From NCBI GenBank assembly GCA_026005175.1, contig BPKO01000005.1:212923-276922 (forward strand): a stretch of DNA of 64,000 nt, in the 5' to 3' direction. The translations under genes were made by a program, and so were the position numbers. The notes below the pieces were generated by a model. That model did no database searches and had not been told where the DNA came from. It worked only from the letters and a program-made list of their open reading frames with translations. Shown here piece after piece: positions 16,908-26,084 of this stretch (the stretch's first letter is position 1; each line of letters opens with the position of its first letter). The stretch comes from Candidatus Tectimicrobiota bacterium (GTDB lineage: Bacteria; Tectomicrobia; Entotheonellia; Entotheonellales; Entotheonellaceae).

Positions 16908-17798
16908 ATGCCGGCCTCAGCAAAGCGCTATTTTGATCCCCTCGTCCTGGCCAAAATCGCTTCCCTCTCCCTGCGGGCCCGCCACGTGGTGGAGGGGCTG
17001 CTCAGCGGGCTGCACAAGAGCCCCTACCGCGGCTACAGCGTCGAGTTTGCCGAGCACCGCGAGTACGTCCCCGGCGACGAGATCCGGCGTATCGACTGGA
17101 AGGCCTACGGCAAGTTCGACCGCTACTTCGTCAAGGAGTACGAAGAGGAAACCAACCTGCGTGCTTACCTCTTCCTTGACGCCAGCGCCTCTATGGGCTA
17201 CGGCTCGACGGGCCTCAGCAAGTTCGAGTACGGCTGCTACCTGACCGCTTCCCTGGCCTATCTCATGCTGCGTCAGGGGGATTACGTGGGGCTGGTGACG
17301 TTTGGCGAGCACATCTTGCGCTATATTCCGCCGCGGGCCAGCCTGCACCACCTGCAGGCCCTCACCGCCCACCTGGAGGCCGTGACCCCGCAGGGGCCCA
17401 CGCGCCTGGCGGCGGCATTGCAAGAGATGGCCAGCAAGATCACCCGGCGGGGCATGATCGTGGTCATCTCCGACCTCTTCGACAACCCGGACGAGGTGCT
17501 GCGGGCGCTGAAGCTCTTTCGCCACCGCCGCAACGAAGTCCTCGTGTTTCACCTGCTCGACCACAACGAGCTGGACTTTCCCTTCCAGCGCCTGACGGTG
17601 TTTGAGGATATCGAGGACGCGCGGGTGCGCGTGCTGTCCGATCCGCGCGCCGTTCGCGAGGCCTACTTGCGCCAGCTGCAAGCCTTCCTGGCGGCCTACC
17701 AGCAGGGCTGCCGGCGCGAGCGCATCGACTACAGCCTCTTTGCCACCACCACGCCGCTGGACGTGGCCCTGACGCGCTACCTGGCGCGGCGGCAGTAG
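16908..17798 (+). CDS. DUF58-domain VWA-like protein
   Basis: 296 residues. The DUF58 core is clear: EFAEHREYVPGDEIRRIDWK and YFVKEYEEETNLRAYLFLD, then the MIDAS-like DASASM (residue 90 onward) and a C-terminal VWA-like half with VVISDLFDN. It is the usual companion of MoxR ATPases and may be the substrate adaptor. A GTG at 16905 immediately precedes the chosen ATG. It is followed after 10 nt by the BatA-type gene. Confidence 0.9.
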   Translation: MPASAKRYFDPLVLAKIASLSLRARHVVEGLLSGLHKSPYRGYSVEFAEHREYVPGDEIRRIDWKAYGKFDRYFVKEYEEETNLRAYLFLDASASMGYGSTGLSKFEYGCYLTASLAYLMLRQGDYVGLVTFGEHILRYIPPRASLHHLQALTAHLEAVTPQGPTRLAAALQEMASKITRRGMIVVISDLFDNPDEVLRALKLFRHRRNEVLVFHLLDHNELDFPFQRLTVFEDIEDARVRVLSDPRAVREAYLRQLQAFLAAYQQGCRRERIDYSLFATTTPLDVALTRYLARRQ

Positions 17799-17808
17799 GA
17801 GGACGGGC

Positions 17809-19922
17809 TTGACGTTTTTGCATCCGGTTTTTCTTCTCGGGACCTTGGCGGCAGCGGTGCCGGTGATTCTCCACCTCATTGCGCGCCGCCGTGCCCTGGT
17901 GCACCGCTTTCCGGCCGTGCGCTTTTTGCTGCTGGCCGACAAGCGCACGGCACGCAAGTTTCGGGTCCACCAGTGGCTGCTGCTTGCCCTGCGGGTGCTG
18001 GCCATTTGCTTGCTGGCCCTCGTGCTGGCCCGCCCGCGGCTGAGCGGCAGCGGCGCGCAGGCGGCGGTGGCCCAGCCGCCGGAAGCGGTGGTGCTGGTGC
18101 TGGACAACAGCCTGAGCATGGCCTATCGCGACGGGCAGCGCTCGCGCTGGGAGCGGGCCCCAAGCGTTGGCCACTCAGGTGCTTCAGGGGCTGCGGCCTC
18201 AGGATCGCGCGGCGGTGGTGCCCTTGCTGCCGCCGCCAGAAGCAACGCCACCGTTTTTCAGCAGCGACCGCGGCACGCTCATGGCGCAGCTGGCAGCCCT
18301 CACCTTGCGCCATGAGCCCGTGGACGTCGTTCCCCCCCTGCGCCAGGCGCTGGCCTTGCTGCGGCAGAGCCCCGTGGCCCGCCGCCGCCTGGTGCTGATT
18401 TCTGACTTCACCACCCAGGGCTGGGAAGACTTCCATGCCGGCCGCCTGGGCACCCTGCCCCAGGGGATGGTGCTGCACTTTCTGCGCATTGGCGGCGAGC
18501 AGCGGGACGCCAACGTGCTCGTCGAAGACCTCCAGCTGCACGACGCCCCCTTGATCGCCGGCGCTCCCCTGCGGGCGACCGCCACCGTCTACAACGCCGG
18601 CCGCGAGCCGGTTCACAACCTGCGCCTGGAGCTGCTGCTGGCGCACGAAAAAGTCGGCGAGCAGCTTGTCGACCTCACCCCCGAAGCGCGTGTCACCGTG
18701 CCGTTTCGCTTCACCGCCCCGGCCGCCGGCCTCCACTGGGGCGTGGTGCGGCTGGCCGGCGACCGCTTTTCCCCTGACGACCAGTTCTTCTACGCGCTGC
18801 GCACGGTGACCTCCGGCGCGCCTCCTGGTGGTGGATGGCGATCCAGGCACCTCGCTTTACGACAGCGAGATCTTTTTCCTCACCAGCGCCTTGCAGCCCC
18901 TGGGCGCTTTGGGACAGGCGGCGTTTTACCCCAAGCCCGTCACCTGGGAAGGCTTGGCCCACGAGCGCCTGGCCGACTACCAGGCAGTGATTCTCTGTAA
19001 CGTGGAGGCCTTGCCCCCGCACGTGTGGCAGCAGCTTTACCAGTTCGTCTATGAGGGCGGCGGCCTGGCTTTCTTTGCCGGAAATCGCGTCAAGCCGGCC
19101 TCGTACAACGCTCAGCTGTACCAGACGGCCACCCCTTTGTTGCCGCTGCCGCTGGGGGAAGCGGTGCAGCGGCCCGAGACGGCCCCGCTGACCATTGCCG
19201 CGTTTGACGCGACACATCCCCTGATGCGGCCTTTTGCCGGAGAAGAAGAGATCTTGCAGCGGCCGCGGTTTTACCGCTATCTGCGGCTGGAAGGCTGGCA
19301 GGCGGCTTCGGACGTGCGGGTCATCTTGCGCCTACAGGACGAGAATCCCCTGCTGGTGGAGAAGCGCTTGGGGCGGGGGACAGTGCTGTTTTTTGCCACC
19401 ACCGCCGACCGGGACTGGACGGACCTGCCCACGCGTACCGCCTATGTGCCCTTGATGCATGGCCTGGCCAGCCACCTGGCGCGCCTGGCGGCGGCGGCGC
19501 AGCGTCCTGGAGTGCTCATGCCGCAGCCGTTTGTGTACGCGGCGCCTTCTGTGGAAGCGGGGACGGCCCTGACGGTGATCACCGCCGATGGCCAGCGGCG
19601 CCTGAGCCGGTTTCGCCGCGAAGGCGAGCAGAGCGTGGCCGAGTTTGCCGCCTATTCGGTCCCGGGCCTCTATCGCCTGCAAACGCCCGAAGGACCGGAT
19701 CTGTTGCCGGTCAACGCCACGCGCCGCGAGTCGCGGTTTGAAAAGCTGCAGGCCGACGATCTGCAGACCCGCTGGCGGCCGCTGCCGGTGGTGCTCGAAG
19801 ACGAAGCGGCCTTCGGGCGGACTGCCCACCAGACCCTGCCGGCCAAAGAGCTGGCAGGCCTGCTGCTCGTGGTGCTGGTTGCCGTGCTGGCAGTGGAAAA
19901 CGTCTGGAGTAACCGGTTGTGA
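17809..19922 (+). CDS. BatA-domain / VWA-type membrane protein (two apparent frameshifts)
   Basis: About 703 residues after correction. The TTG start at 17809 is supported by AGGAGG just upstream. The N-terminus is a BatA-type membrane domain (FLHPVFLLGTLAAAVPVILHLI, cut here to HPVFLLGTLAAAVPVILHLI) with a second helix at about residues 55-75. A VWA-like region (VVLVLDNSLSMAYRDG) and a glutamine-amidotransferase-like middle follow, with a final membrane helix (LLLVVLVAVLAVENVW). The frame is restored by removing one C at 18158-18161 and one C at 18821-18822. It belongs to the MoxR-DUF58 cluster and probably forms part of an inner-membrane complex facing the periplasm. Confidence 0.8.
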
Positions 19923-19935
19923 AGGACAAGTGCTT

Positions 19936-20715
19936 ATGCTGACGCGGCGAGCTTTGCTGCGGCGTGGGGTGTACGGGATGCTGCACGCCATGGGACTGTA
20001 CGGGGTTGGTGCGGCATGCGCGCGGCAGGCCGTGGCCCTGCCCGCCTCAAATACCTTTGTCCTGGCCCAGCTCAAGTACCGCGGGGGGCAATGGGACCCG
20101 CGGCCACGGGCCACGGTCTCGCTCATGCACGAGGTGCGGCTGCGCACCAGTGTCGAAACCCGCGACGAGCGGCAGGTGGTGACGCTTGAGGACCCCTTGC
20201 TGTTTTCGTACCCCTTCCTCTACATGACAGGCGAGCGGGCGTTTGCGCCTTTTACCGAAGCAGAGCGGGTGATCTTGCGGCGTTACTTGCTCTTTGGCGG
20301 CCTGCTGCTGATCGACGATGCCCGTGGCACCAAGGGCCAGGACTTTGATGCCAGCGTGCGGCGCGAGCTGGCGCAGCTCTTTCCCGACCGTCCCCTGCGC
20401 ATTTTGCCGCCAGAGCACACGGTCTTTCGCTCTTTTTACCTCATCCGCACCATCGGCGGGGTGCGCATTGTCAACCCGTATCTCGAAGGCATCGACATCG
20501 AAGACCGCACGCCGCTCATCTACTGCCAAAACGGGCTGGGCGCCGCCTGGGAGCGCGATTACCTCGGCAACTGGGTGTCCCCGTGCTATCCGGGCGGCGA
20601 AGCGCAGCGCCTAGAGGCGTTCAAGCTCGGCGTCAACATCGTCCTGTACGCCCTCACGGTCAACTACAAGCAAGACCTGATTCACTTGCCTTTTATTCGT
20701 AAGAAGCTGGGATGA
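19936..20715 (+). CDS. DUF4159-domain protein, probably exported
   Basis: 259 residues. The N-terminus MLTRRALLRRGVYGMLHAMG has a twin-arginine-like leader and a moderately hydrophobic stretch. The DUF4159 domain covers the rest (FVLAQLKYRGGQWDPRP, YPFLYMTGERAFAPFTEAE, LLFGGLLLIDDARG, and the C-terminal LGVNIVLYALTVNYKQD). DUF4159 proteins have an amidotransferase-like fold without an established function and commonly sit with MoxR/DUF58/BatA genes, as here. The stop overlaps the next start (ATGATG). Confidence 0.85.
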   Translation: MLTRRALLRRGVYGMLHAMGLYGVGAACARQAVALPASNTFVLAQLKYRGGQWDPRPRATVSLMHEVRLRTSVETRDERQVVTLEDPLLFSYPFLYMTGERAFAPFTEAERVILRRYLLFGGLLLIDDARGTKGQDFDASVRRELAQLFPDRPLRILPPEHTVFRSFYLIRTIGGVRIVNPYLEGIDIEDRTPLIYCQNGLGAAWERDYLGNWVSPCYPGGEAQRLEAFKLGVNIVLYALTVNYKQDLIHLPFIRKKLG

Positions 20716-23015
20716 TGGCGCTGTACCCCTTTTTCTGGCAAACGACGGCAGGGCTGTTTCGCGGCACCCTCAGCTGGGAGCTGACGTTGCCGCCGCTGCT
20801 TACTGTGCTGTTGGCCCTTGTCTTTGCGGCACTGCTCGGACTGCAGTGGCGCCAGCTGCGCGGCCGCGTGCCGCGCCTGACGCGCTGGGGGTTGTGCGTG
20901 CTGCGCGGGATGGTCTACTTGCTGATCCTGGGCCTGATCCTCAACCCCACCCTCCTCATTCAGAAAGTCCTGCGCTTGCTGCCGCCGCTGGCGGTGCTGG
21001 TGGATACGTCCGGCAGCATGGCCCTGCCGGCAGAAGAAGACACCACCCGGCTGCAGCAGGCCCTGGCCTACCTGCAGCGCGGCGAGCCGCCGCTGGTCCA
21101 GGCGCTGGCCGAGCGTTACCAGCTCAAGCTCTACCAGTTTCACGAGGCGCCGGCCGCTTTGCCGCTTGAGCGCCTGGCCGAGGTGACCCCGGGCGGAAAC
21201 ACCACCGATCTCCTCGGTTCCTTGGCGGCGGTCCTCGATACCAGCCAGGCGGCGCGGCCTGTGGGGGTGCTCCTGCTCAGCGACGGTGCCCATCACGGGG
21301 CGGCGACGGGGCTTGACTACCTGCGGCAAGCCGGCATTCCGGTGGTGGCCCTCGGGGCGGGAAACCCCGCCACCTACCGCGATATCCGGGTGGGCGCGGT
21401 GACCGCCCCCACCCTTGCCTTCTTGCACTATCCCGTGGAAGTAAAGGCGACGATCCAGGCCTGGGGCTATGCGGGCGAACGGCTGCCGGTGGTGCTGCAG
21501 CGCGAAGGCCAAGTGGTGGCCACGGTCACCGTTCCCGTCACCACCGATCCCTTCGTCCATGACGTCCATTTCGAAATCGTTCCCGACGCGCTTGGGGAAT
21601 TTACCTACACGGTGAGCGTGGCACCCCGCCTGGGCGAGGCGCTGACGGCCAACAACCGCCGCGACTTTCCCCTTACCGTGGCCCGCGACAAGATTCGCGT
21701 GCTGCTCGTATGCGGCAGCCCGACGTGGAACTATCGCTTCCTGCGCCAGGCCCTCAAGCACGACCCAAGCATTGACTTGGTCTCGTTCGTGATTCTGCGC
21801 ACGCCCACCGATGTGGTCAACGTGCCGGAGAGCCAGCTGAGTCTCATTCCTTTTCCTACCCGCCGCCTCTTTACCGAGGAGCTGAAGAATTTTGACTTGC
21901 TGATTTTCGAAAACTTCAGCTTCCAGTATTACTTCCCGTGGTACTACCTCGAAAACGTTCGCAAGTACGTCCTTGAAGGCGGGGCGTTTGCCATGATCGG
22001 TGGGCCGCTGGCGTTTGCGCAGGGCGGCTATGCGGAAACGCCGATCGAGGAGCTGCTGCCCGTGTCGCTGCAGCGGGGGCGGACGGACTACCGCGAAGTC
22101 ACCCATCGCTTGGTGCTTACCGCCGAGGGCCAGACGCATCCGATCACCCGCCTGGCGGCCGATCCGGAGGAGAACCAGCGCATTTGGGAAAGCTTGCCAG
22201 AGCTCGATGCCCTCAATGTGCTCGGGCGCGCCAAGCCCGGTGCGACGGTGTTGGGCGTCAGCAGCCAGCGGTTCAACGGCGAGGCACTGGTGCCGCTGCT
22301 GGCCGTGCAGCCCTTTGGCAAAGGCCGCACTCTGGCGCTGGCCAGCGACTACATCTGGAAATGGAACTTCCAGATGGCCGGCCGCATGGATTCCAACCAG
22401 TACTACTTGCAGTTTGTGCGGCAGCTGGTGCGCTGGCTGGTGCGTGACCCGGCGCTCAACCAGGTGCGCATTCGCGCCGATGCCAGCGCCTTTCCGCTCG
22501 GCAGTGAGGTGGGCGGCACGGTGCAGGTGCTGCGCGACGACTACCGGCCGGCCGCGGCGGCGGAAGTCCGCATTGCCTTGCACACTCCGGGCGGGGCGGT
22601 GCAGCCCCTGCCCGCGGCGCCCACCGGGAACCGCGGCGAATTCCGGTATCGCTTCCGCGCCGAGGAGGAGGGCTTCTACCGCCTCGAGGTGACGGCCGAC
22701 GTGGAGGACAGGCGGCTGGAAGGCAACCGGCTTTTGGTGCACGTCTTCCACCCGGGGGACGAAACGCAGCAAGCAGCGCCGAACCACGCCTTGCTGCGCG
22801 ACATTGCCGAGCAGACCGGCGGCGCCTTCTTTTCCCTCTCCGAAGGCCGCCCCCCTTCTGCGGCCAGCCTGGCGGAGTTTTTCGGCGGCACCGTCCAGTA
22901 CCGGGTGCTCGAAGAGCGGCGCCTCCATCTGCGCGAGACCTGGCTTCAGTTCCTCATCGTCCTCGGGCTGCTGGCTGCAGAGTGGGGATGGCGGCGCCGC
23001 GCCGGCCTCTTCTAA
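20712..23015 (+). CDS. VWA / glutamine-amidotransferase-like membrane protein
   Basis: 767 residues. Two N-terminal membrane helices (about 25-50 and 60-85) are followed by a VWA-like domain with an intact MIDAS start, DTSGSM (near residue 98), and later LLLSDGAHHG. A class I amidotransferase-like domain (IRVLLVCGSPTWNYRFLRQA, near 335, and FAMIGGPLAFAQGGY) lacks an obvious nucleophile Cys. An Ig-like segment and a final helix (LQFLIVLGLLAAEWGW) complete it. It closes the MoxR-linked cluster. Its 3' end overlaps the convergent cyclase gene by 4 nt. Confidence 0.85.
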   Translation: MMALYPFFWQTTAGLFRGTLSWELTLPPLLTVLLALVFAALLGLQWRQLRGRVPRLTRWGLCVLRGMVYLLILGLILNPTLLIQKVLRLLPPLAVLVDTSGSMALPAEEDTTRLQQALAYLQRGEPPLVQALAERYQLKLYQFHEAPAALPLERLAEVTPGGNTTDLLGSLAAVLDTSQAARPVGVLLLSDGAHHGAATGLDYLRQAGIPVVALGAGNPATYRDIRVGAVTAPTLAFLHYPVEVKATIQAWGYAGERLPVVLQREGQVVATVTVPVTTDPFVHDVHFEIVPDALGEFTYTVSVAPRLGEALTANNRRDFPLTVARDKIRVLLVCGSPTWNYRFLRQALKHDPSIDLVSFVILRTPTDVVNVPESQLSLIPFPTRRLFTEELKNFDLLIFENFSFQYYFPWYYLENVRKYVLEGGAFAMIGGPLAFAQGGYAETPIEELLPVSLQRGRTDYREVTHRLVLTAEGQTHPITRLAADPEENQRIWESLPELDALNVLGRAKPGATVLGVSSQRFNGEALVPLLAVQPFGKGRTLALASDYIWKWNFQMAGRMDSNQYYLQFVRQLVRWLVRDPALNQVRIRADASAFPLGSEVGGTVQVLRDDYRPAAAAEVRIALHTPGGAVQPLPAAPTGNRGEFRYRFRAEEEGFYRLEVTADVEDRRLEGNRLLVHVFHPGDETQQAAPNHALLRDIAEQTGGAFFSLSEGRPPSAASLAEFFGGTVQYRVLEERRLHLRETWLQFLIVLGLLAAEWGWRRRAGLF

Positions 23016-23641
23016 GCCAGCGTGCGCAGCAAGGCCCGCGCCGGTGCCCCGTCGCCCTCGCGGAGGGCAAGGGGAAGCACCAGCAGCTCGTACGGCCCCG
23101 GTGGCACGCCGCGCAAGTCGAGCCCCTCGACGATGACCACCCCGGCGGCCAGCAGCAGGCGATGTACCGGAAAATCCCGGGCGCTGAAGGCATCAACGGA
23201 CAGGTAGTCGATGCCCACGAGCCGCACGCCCATGTCGATCAGACACTGGGCAGCGTCTGGAGTCAAGGCCACGTAGTCGGGACAGAAGTCCTGCCGCTCC
23301 CAGAGCCTGCCGTTTGGGGTCTGGAAAAGCACCCGCGTGGCACCCGCCAGGGGCAGCGTGCGCAGGGCGGCAGCGGTGAGGTGCTGTGCCTGCGGCCAGG
23401 CACAGACTTGCGCCGGGCCAACGAGGAGGTGCAAGTCGAGCGCCTCGACGCTGGGGCCGTGGGCAAAGAAGTGCCGCGGGGCGTCGACGTGCGTGCCGGT
23501 GTGGGTGCCCAGCACCAGGCGGCTGACGTTGGCGGCGTCGCCCCGGTCCACCTGCGCGACGGGGGTGATCTCCACCCTGGGATCGCCGGGATACACCGGT
23601 AGGGCCGGCGAGAGGGGCACCGTGATGTCATAGAGGACCAT
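23012..23641 (-). CDS. Cyclase-family metal hydrolase (kynurenine formamidase-like)
   Basis: 209 residues. It carries the cyclase-family signature HTGTHVDAPRHF (HxGTHxDxP metal site, near residue 47), an N-terminal DITVPLSPALPVYPGDP typical of the family and a C-terminal segment PGPYELLVLPLAL. Members hydrolyse N-formylkynurenine, isatin or related amides using a binuclear metal site. No tryptophan-catabolism gene lies beside it, so substrate assignment is open. It is divergent from the HTH gene at 23692, with a 50-nt gap. Confidence 0.85.
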   Translation of the reverse strand: MVLYDITVPLSPALPVYPGDPRVEITPVAQVDRGDAANVSRLVLGTHTGTHVDAPRHFFAHGPSVEALDLHLLVGPAQVCAWPQAQHLTAAALRTLPLAGATRVLFQTPNGRLWERQDFCPDYVALTPDAAQCLIDMGVRLVGIDYLSVDAFSARDFPVHRLLLAAGVVIVEGLDLRGVPPGPYELLVLPLALREGDGAPARALLRTLA

Positions 23642-23691
23642 GCTATACTTCTCCTTGCAGGGTTGCGAGGGTTGCCAAGAAAGGAGGAGCC

Positions 23692-23892
23692 ATGCTGACC
23701 CCAGAAGAAATCAAAGCCTTGCGCGAATATACCGGAATGACGCAGGTGCAGATGGCCCAGCTGTTTCGCGTGCGTCCTGCGATCGTGGCCGCCTGGGAAA
23801 CGGGCGAGCTGGTGCCGGATGAGGAGCAGATGGAGAAGCTCGAGCGCCTGCGCGCTTCCAAAGCCAAGAAAATCACCTTTAAGTTCAACTAG
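23692..23892 (+). CDS. Small Xre-type helix-turn-helix protein
   Basis: 66 residues, almost entirely one HTH: ALREYTGMTQVQMAQLFRV, then PAIVAAWETGELVPDEEQM. The strong AAAGGAGGAG before the ATG supports expression. It is divergent from the cyclase gene and could regulate it or the downstream cytochrome. No toxin partner is visible, so it is not obviously an antitoxin. Confidence 0.8.
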   Translation: MLTPEEIKALREYTGMTQVQMAQLFRVRPAIVAAWETGELVPDEEQMEKLERLRASKAKKITFKFN

Positions 23893-23893
23893 G

Positions 23894-23994
23894 CCCTCCT
23901 CTGGCGGCCCCCCTCCGCAGCGGAATAGGCAGGTCCCACGGCAGCGTTCTTTGACGGTGTGCAGCTTGCTGGCACCGATCACCGCAGAGGAGGG
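23894..23994 (+). promoter_or_regulatory. Inverted repeat able to sequester the cytochrome c Shine-Dalgarno
   Basis: CCCTCCTCTG (23894-23903) is perfectly complementary to CAGAGGAGGG (23985-23994), and the second copy contains the AGGAGG ribosome-binding site of the gene starting at 24002. The 81-nt spacing makes a long-range hairpin possible in a transcript reading through from the HTH gene. Confidence 0.35.
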
Positions 23995-24001
23995 TTCTGT
24001 C

Positions 24002-24382
24002 GTGTCTACGCTTCGTCGCTGGTGGCTTGTCGCTGTGGTGGGCCTTGGGCTGGGATGGGGGTGGCCCTTGCAAGCCGCCGATCTTGAGGCAGGGAAAGCG
24101 CTGTACCAGCAGTACTGCAGCACCTGTCACGGGCCAGAGGGGAAAGGCAACGGACCGGCCGCGGCGGCCATGCAGCCCAAACCTCGTGACCATACCGATG
24201 GCCGCTACATGAACGCCTTGAGCGATGCCCATCTTTTTAAAGTCATCAGCCAGGGAGGCGCCGCCGTGGGCAAGTCCCCGCTTATGCCCGCGTGGCAGGG
24301 AGTGCTGACTCCGCAGCAAATCCGCGACGTGATGGCTTACCTGCGGACGCTTGCCGTACCGCCCTATCGGCCATCCCCGTAA
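24002..24382 (+). CDS. Secreted class I cytochrome c
   Basis: 126 residues from the GTG at 24002, about 7 nt after AGGAGG. A signal peptide (RRWWLVAVVGLGLGWGWPLQA) is followed by a single haem site CSTCHG (near residue 38), LEAGKALYQQYC upstream of it and the axial-Met segment SPLMPAWQGVL. It ends with TPQQIRDVMAYLRTLA, the usual C-terminal helix. It is a small periplasmic electron carrier of unknown partner, convergent with cpoB. The TCCCC/GGGGA hairpin over the stop codon lacks a T tract. Confidence 0.9.
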   Translation: MSTLRRWWLVAVVGLGLGWGWPLQAADLEAGKALYQQYCSTCHGPEGKGNGPAAAAMQPKPRDHTDGRYMNALSDAHLFKVISQGGAAVGKSPLMPAWQGVLTPQQIRDVMAYLRTLAVPPYRPSP

Positions 24383-24394
24383 GGGGAGGAGACG

Positions 24395-25303
24395 TTAGCT
24401 GCCGAGTTTTTTGAGCAGCTCTGCCGCCTGGCGCGCTTCGGGCGTGTCGGGGTATTGCTTCTGCACTTGCTGCAAGAAAAAGCGGGCATTGCGCAGGTCT
24501 TTTAAGGCAGCAAAAGCCATGCCCTGCTTCAAGAGCGCGGCCGGCACTTTGTTGTCCTTGGGATATTTCTGAATGACTTCGTCAAAGGCGACAATGGCCG
24601 CCTCGTACTGCCCTTGTGCGTAGAGAGACTCGCCGATCCAGTACTGGGCATTGCCGGCCAGCGGCGACTGGGGAAATTCGCGCAGGAGCTGCTTCCAAAG
24701 GACGATGGCCACCTCGTAGTTGCCCTGTTGGTATTCGCGCATGGCCCGCTCGTAGAGGCGTTCCACCGCCGGCGTGGCCGCCGGCGCGGCGGGTGGCGGG
24801 GCTGGCGCCGGGGCGGCTGGGGCAGCAGGCGGCGGCGTCGGGGCAGGGGCGGGGCGGGCCGCCGGGGCGGCGGCAGGCGGCTTGGGCGCCGGCGGGGCTT
24901 CCTCGGGGCGCAGGCGGGCTTCGAGTTCCCGCAGGCGCGTTTCCACTTCCGCCAGCTTGGTGGCCAGGGTATCTCCCAAGTCGGTCCCTATCCCGCCGCG
25001 GCGTTGCAAGCGGTGTTCGAGCTCTTGCACCGAACCCCGCAGACGCTGCAGCTCCAGGCGCAGCTCGTCGCTGGTGGCCACCATGCGGGCCAGCTGCTGC
25101 CGGGTCTGGGCCTCTGTTTCCATGAGGCGGCTCACGCGCTGCTCCAGAGAGTCAAGCTGCGCTTTGACGGCGCTGTCTTGCTGCGCTTGCTGCCGCTGCA
25201 GGGCGGTCAGGTCGGCGCGCAGCGCCTGCAATTCGTTCGTACACCCGGCGGCGAGACTCCCCAGGAGCGTGCCGCTCAGCAGCAAAATGGCGTAGCGTTT
25301 CAT
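24395..25303 (-). CDS. cpoB: Tol-Pal system protein CpoB/YbgF (lipoprotein form)
   Basis: 302 residues from the ATG at 25303; a GTG at 25312 is possible. The N-terminus MKRYAILLLSGTLLGSLAAG is followed by Cys (lipobox LAAGC), so it is a predicted lipoprotein, unlike soluble E. coli CpoB. A coiled coil (residues 25-135), an Ala/Pro-rich linker (140-180) and C-terminal TPRs (185-300) follow, matching the YbgF architecture. It coordinates outer-membrane constriction with peptidoglycan synthesis in characterised systems. It is the last gene of the tol operon, 16 nt after pal. Confidence 0.9.
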   Translation of the reverse strand: MKRYAILLLSGTLLGSLAAGCTNELQALRADLTALQRQQAQQDSAVKAQLDSLEQRVSRLMETEAQTRQQLARMVATSDELRLELQRLRGSVQELEHRLQRRGGIGTDLGDTLATKLAEVETRLRELEARLRPEEAPPAPKPPAAAPAARPAPAPTPPPAAPAAPAPAPPPAAPAATPAVERLYERAMREYQQGNYEVAIVLWKQLLREFPQSPLAGNAQYWIGESLYAQGQYEAAIVAFDEVIQKYPKDNKVPAALLKQGMAFAALKDLRNARFFLQQVQKQYPDTPEARQAAELLKKLGS

Positions 25304-25318
25304 AGGCCTCACACACCT

Positions 25319-25942
25319 CTACGGACCGAGAAAGACGAAGTGTGCTCTGCGGTTTTTGGCCCACGCTTCTTCGTTGTGCCCTGGATCCAGCGGGCGTTCT
25401 TCGCCGTAGCTGACCGTGGACAAGCGGGCGGGGTCGATGCCAAGGGCGACCAGGTACTGTTTGACGGCGTTGGCGCGGCGCTCTCCCAGGGCGAGGTTGT
25501 AGGCCTGCGTGCCCCGCTCGTCGCAGTGGCCCTCAATGAGCACCTTGACATGAGGGTGCGCCGCCAGCCAGGCGGCTTTTTTTTCCAGCAGGGCTTTGGC
25601 TTCCTCGCTAAGGGCAAAGCTGTCAAAAGCAAAATGAACGTCTTGGTGCAGGAAGTCTTCGGCAGGCGCCAGCGCGGCCACCGTGGCGCTCGGCGCCTCA
25701 AAGCGACGGCGCAGGCTCTCCTCGACGATCTGGCGCTCTTTCTCGTCAATGGCCGGCTGGGCGCCGGACTGCGCTGGCGGCATGGCTACCGCGCTTGGTG
25801 GCGGCTCGGCAGGCGTTCCCGGCGCGATCGCGCCGGTCTCAGGGGCCGCAGTGTCCGTAACGACCGGGACGTGCTTGGCACACCCTCCTGCCCAGAGCAG
25901 GAGAAGCAACCCCACCCAGAGGACGCCGGGAACAAGACGCAT
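25319..25942 (-). CDS. pal: Peptidoglycan-associated lipoprotein Pal
   Basis: 207 residues. The lipobox leader ends ...LLLWAGGC. A Pro/Ala-rich linker precedes an OmpA-like peptidoglycan-binding domain (residues 95-205) with [47 protein letters not shown] and SYGEERPL. It anchors the outer membrane to peptidoglycan and binds TolB. It lies 140 nt downstream of tolB, the widest gap in the operon. The long in-frame extension upstream of 25942 lacks a signal peptide and was not used. Confidence 0.95.
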   Translation of the reverse strand: MRLVPGVLWVGLLLLLWAGGCAKHVPVVTDTAAPETGAIAPGTPAEPPPSAVAMPPAQSGAQPAIDEKERQIVEESLRRRFEAPSATVAALAPAEDFLHQDVHFAFDSFALSEEAKALLEKKAAWLAAHPHVKVLIEGHCDERGTQAYNLALGERRANAVKQYLVALGIDPARLSTVSYGEERPLDPGHNEEAWAKNRRAHFVFLGP

Positions 25943-26084
25943 CGACCTGTCCCTTTCTTCTATCTCGCCCTTGGACTCCGAGCCGCTCGCGCCGCTCTCC
26001 CCAGCCTGGCAGCGCGTCGCTGCGTTGCCCAAGAGCTTAGCAGGGAAAGCCCGCCCCCGACAAGGGATTTTGCTATTGCCGCGG

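Noticed and set aside
20682-22928. 748-codon minus-strand ORF
   Set aside because: Shadow of the VWA/amidotransferase-like gene; His/Arg/Gly-rich without motifs.
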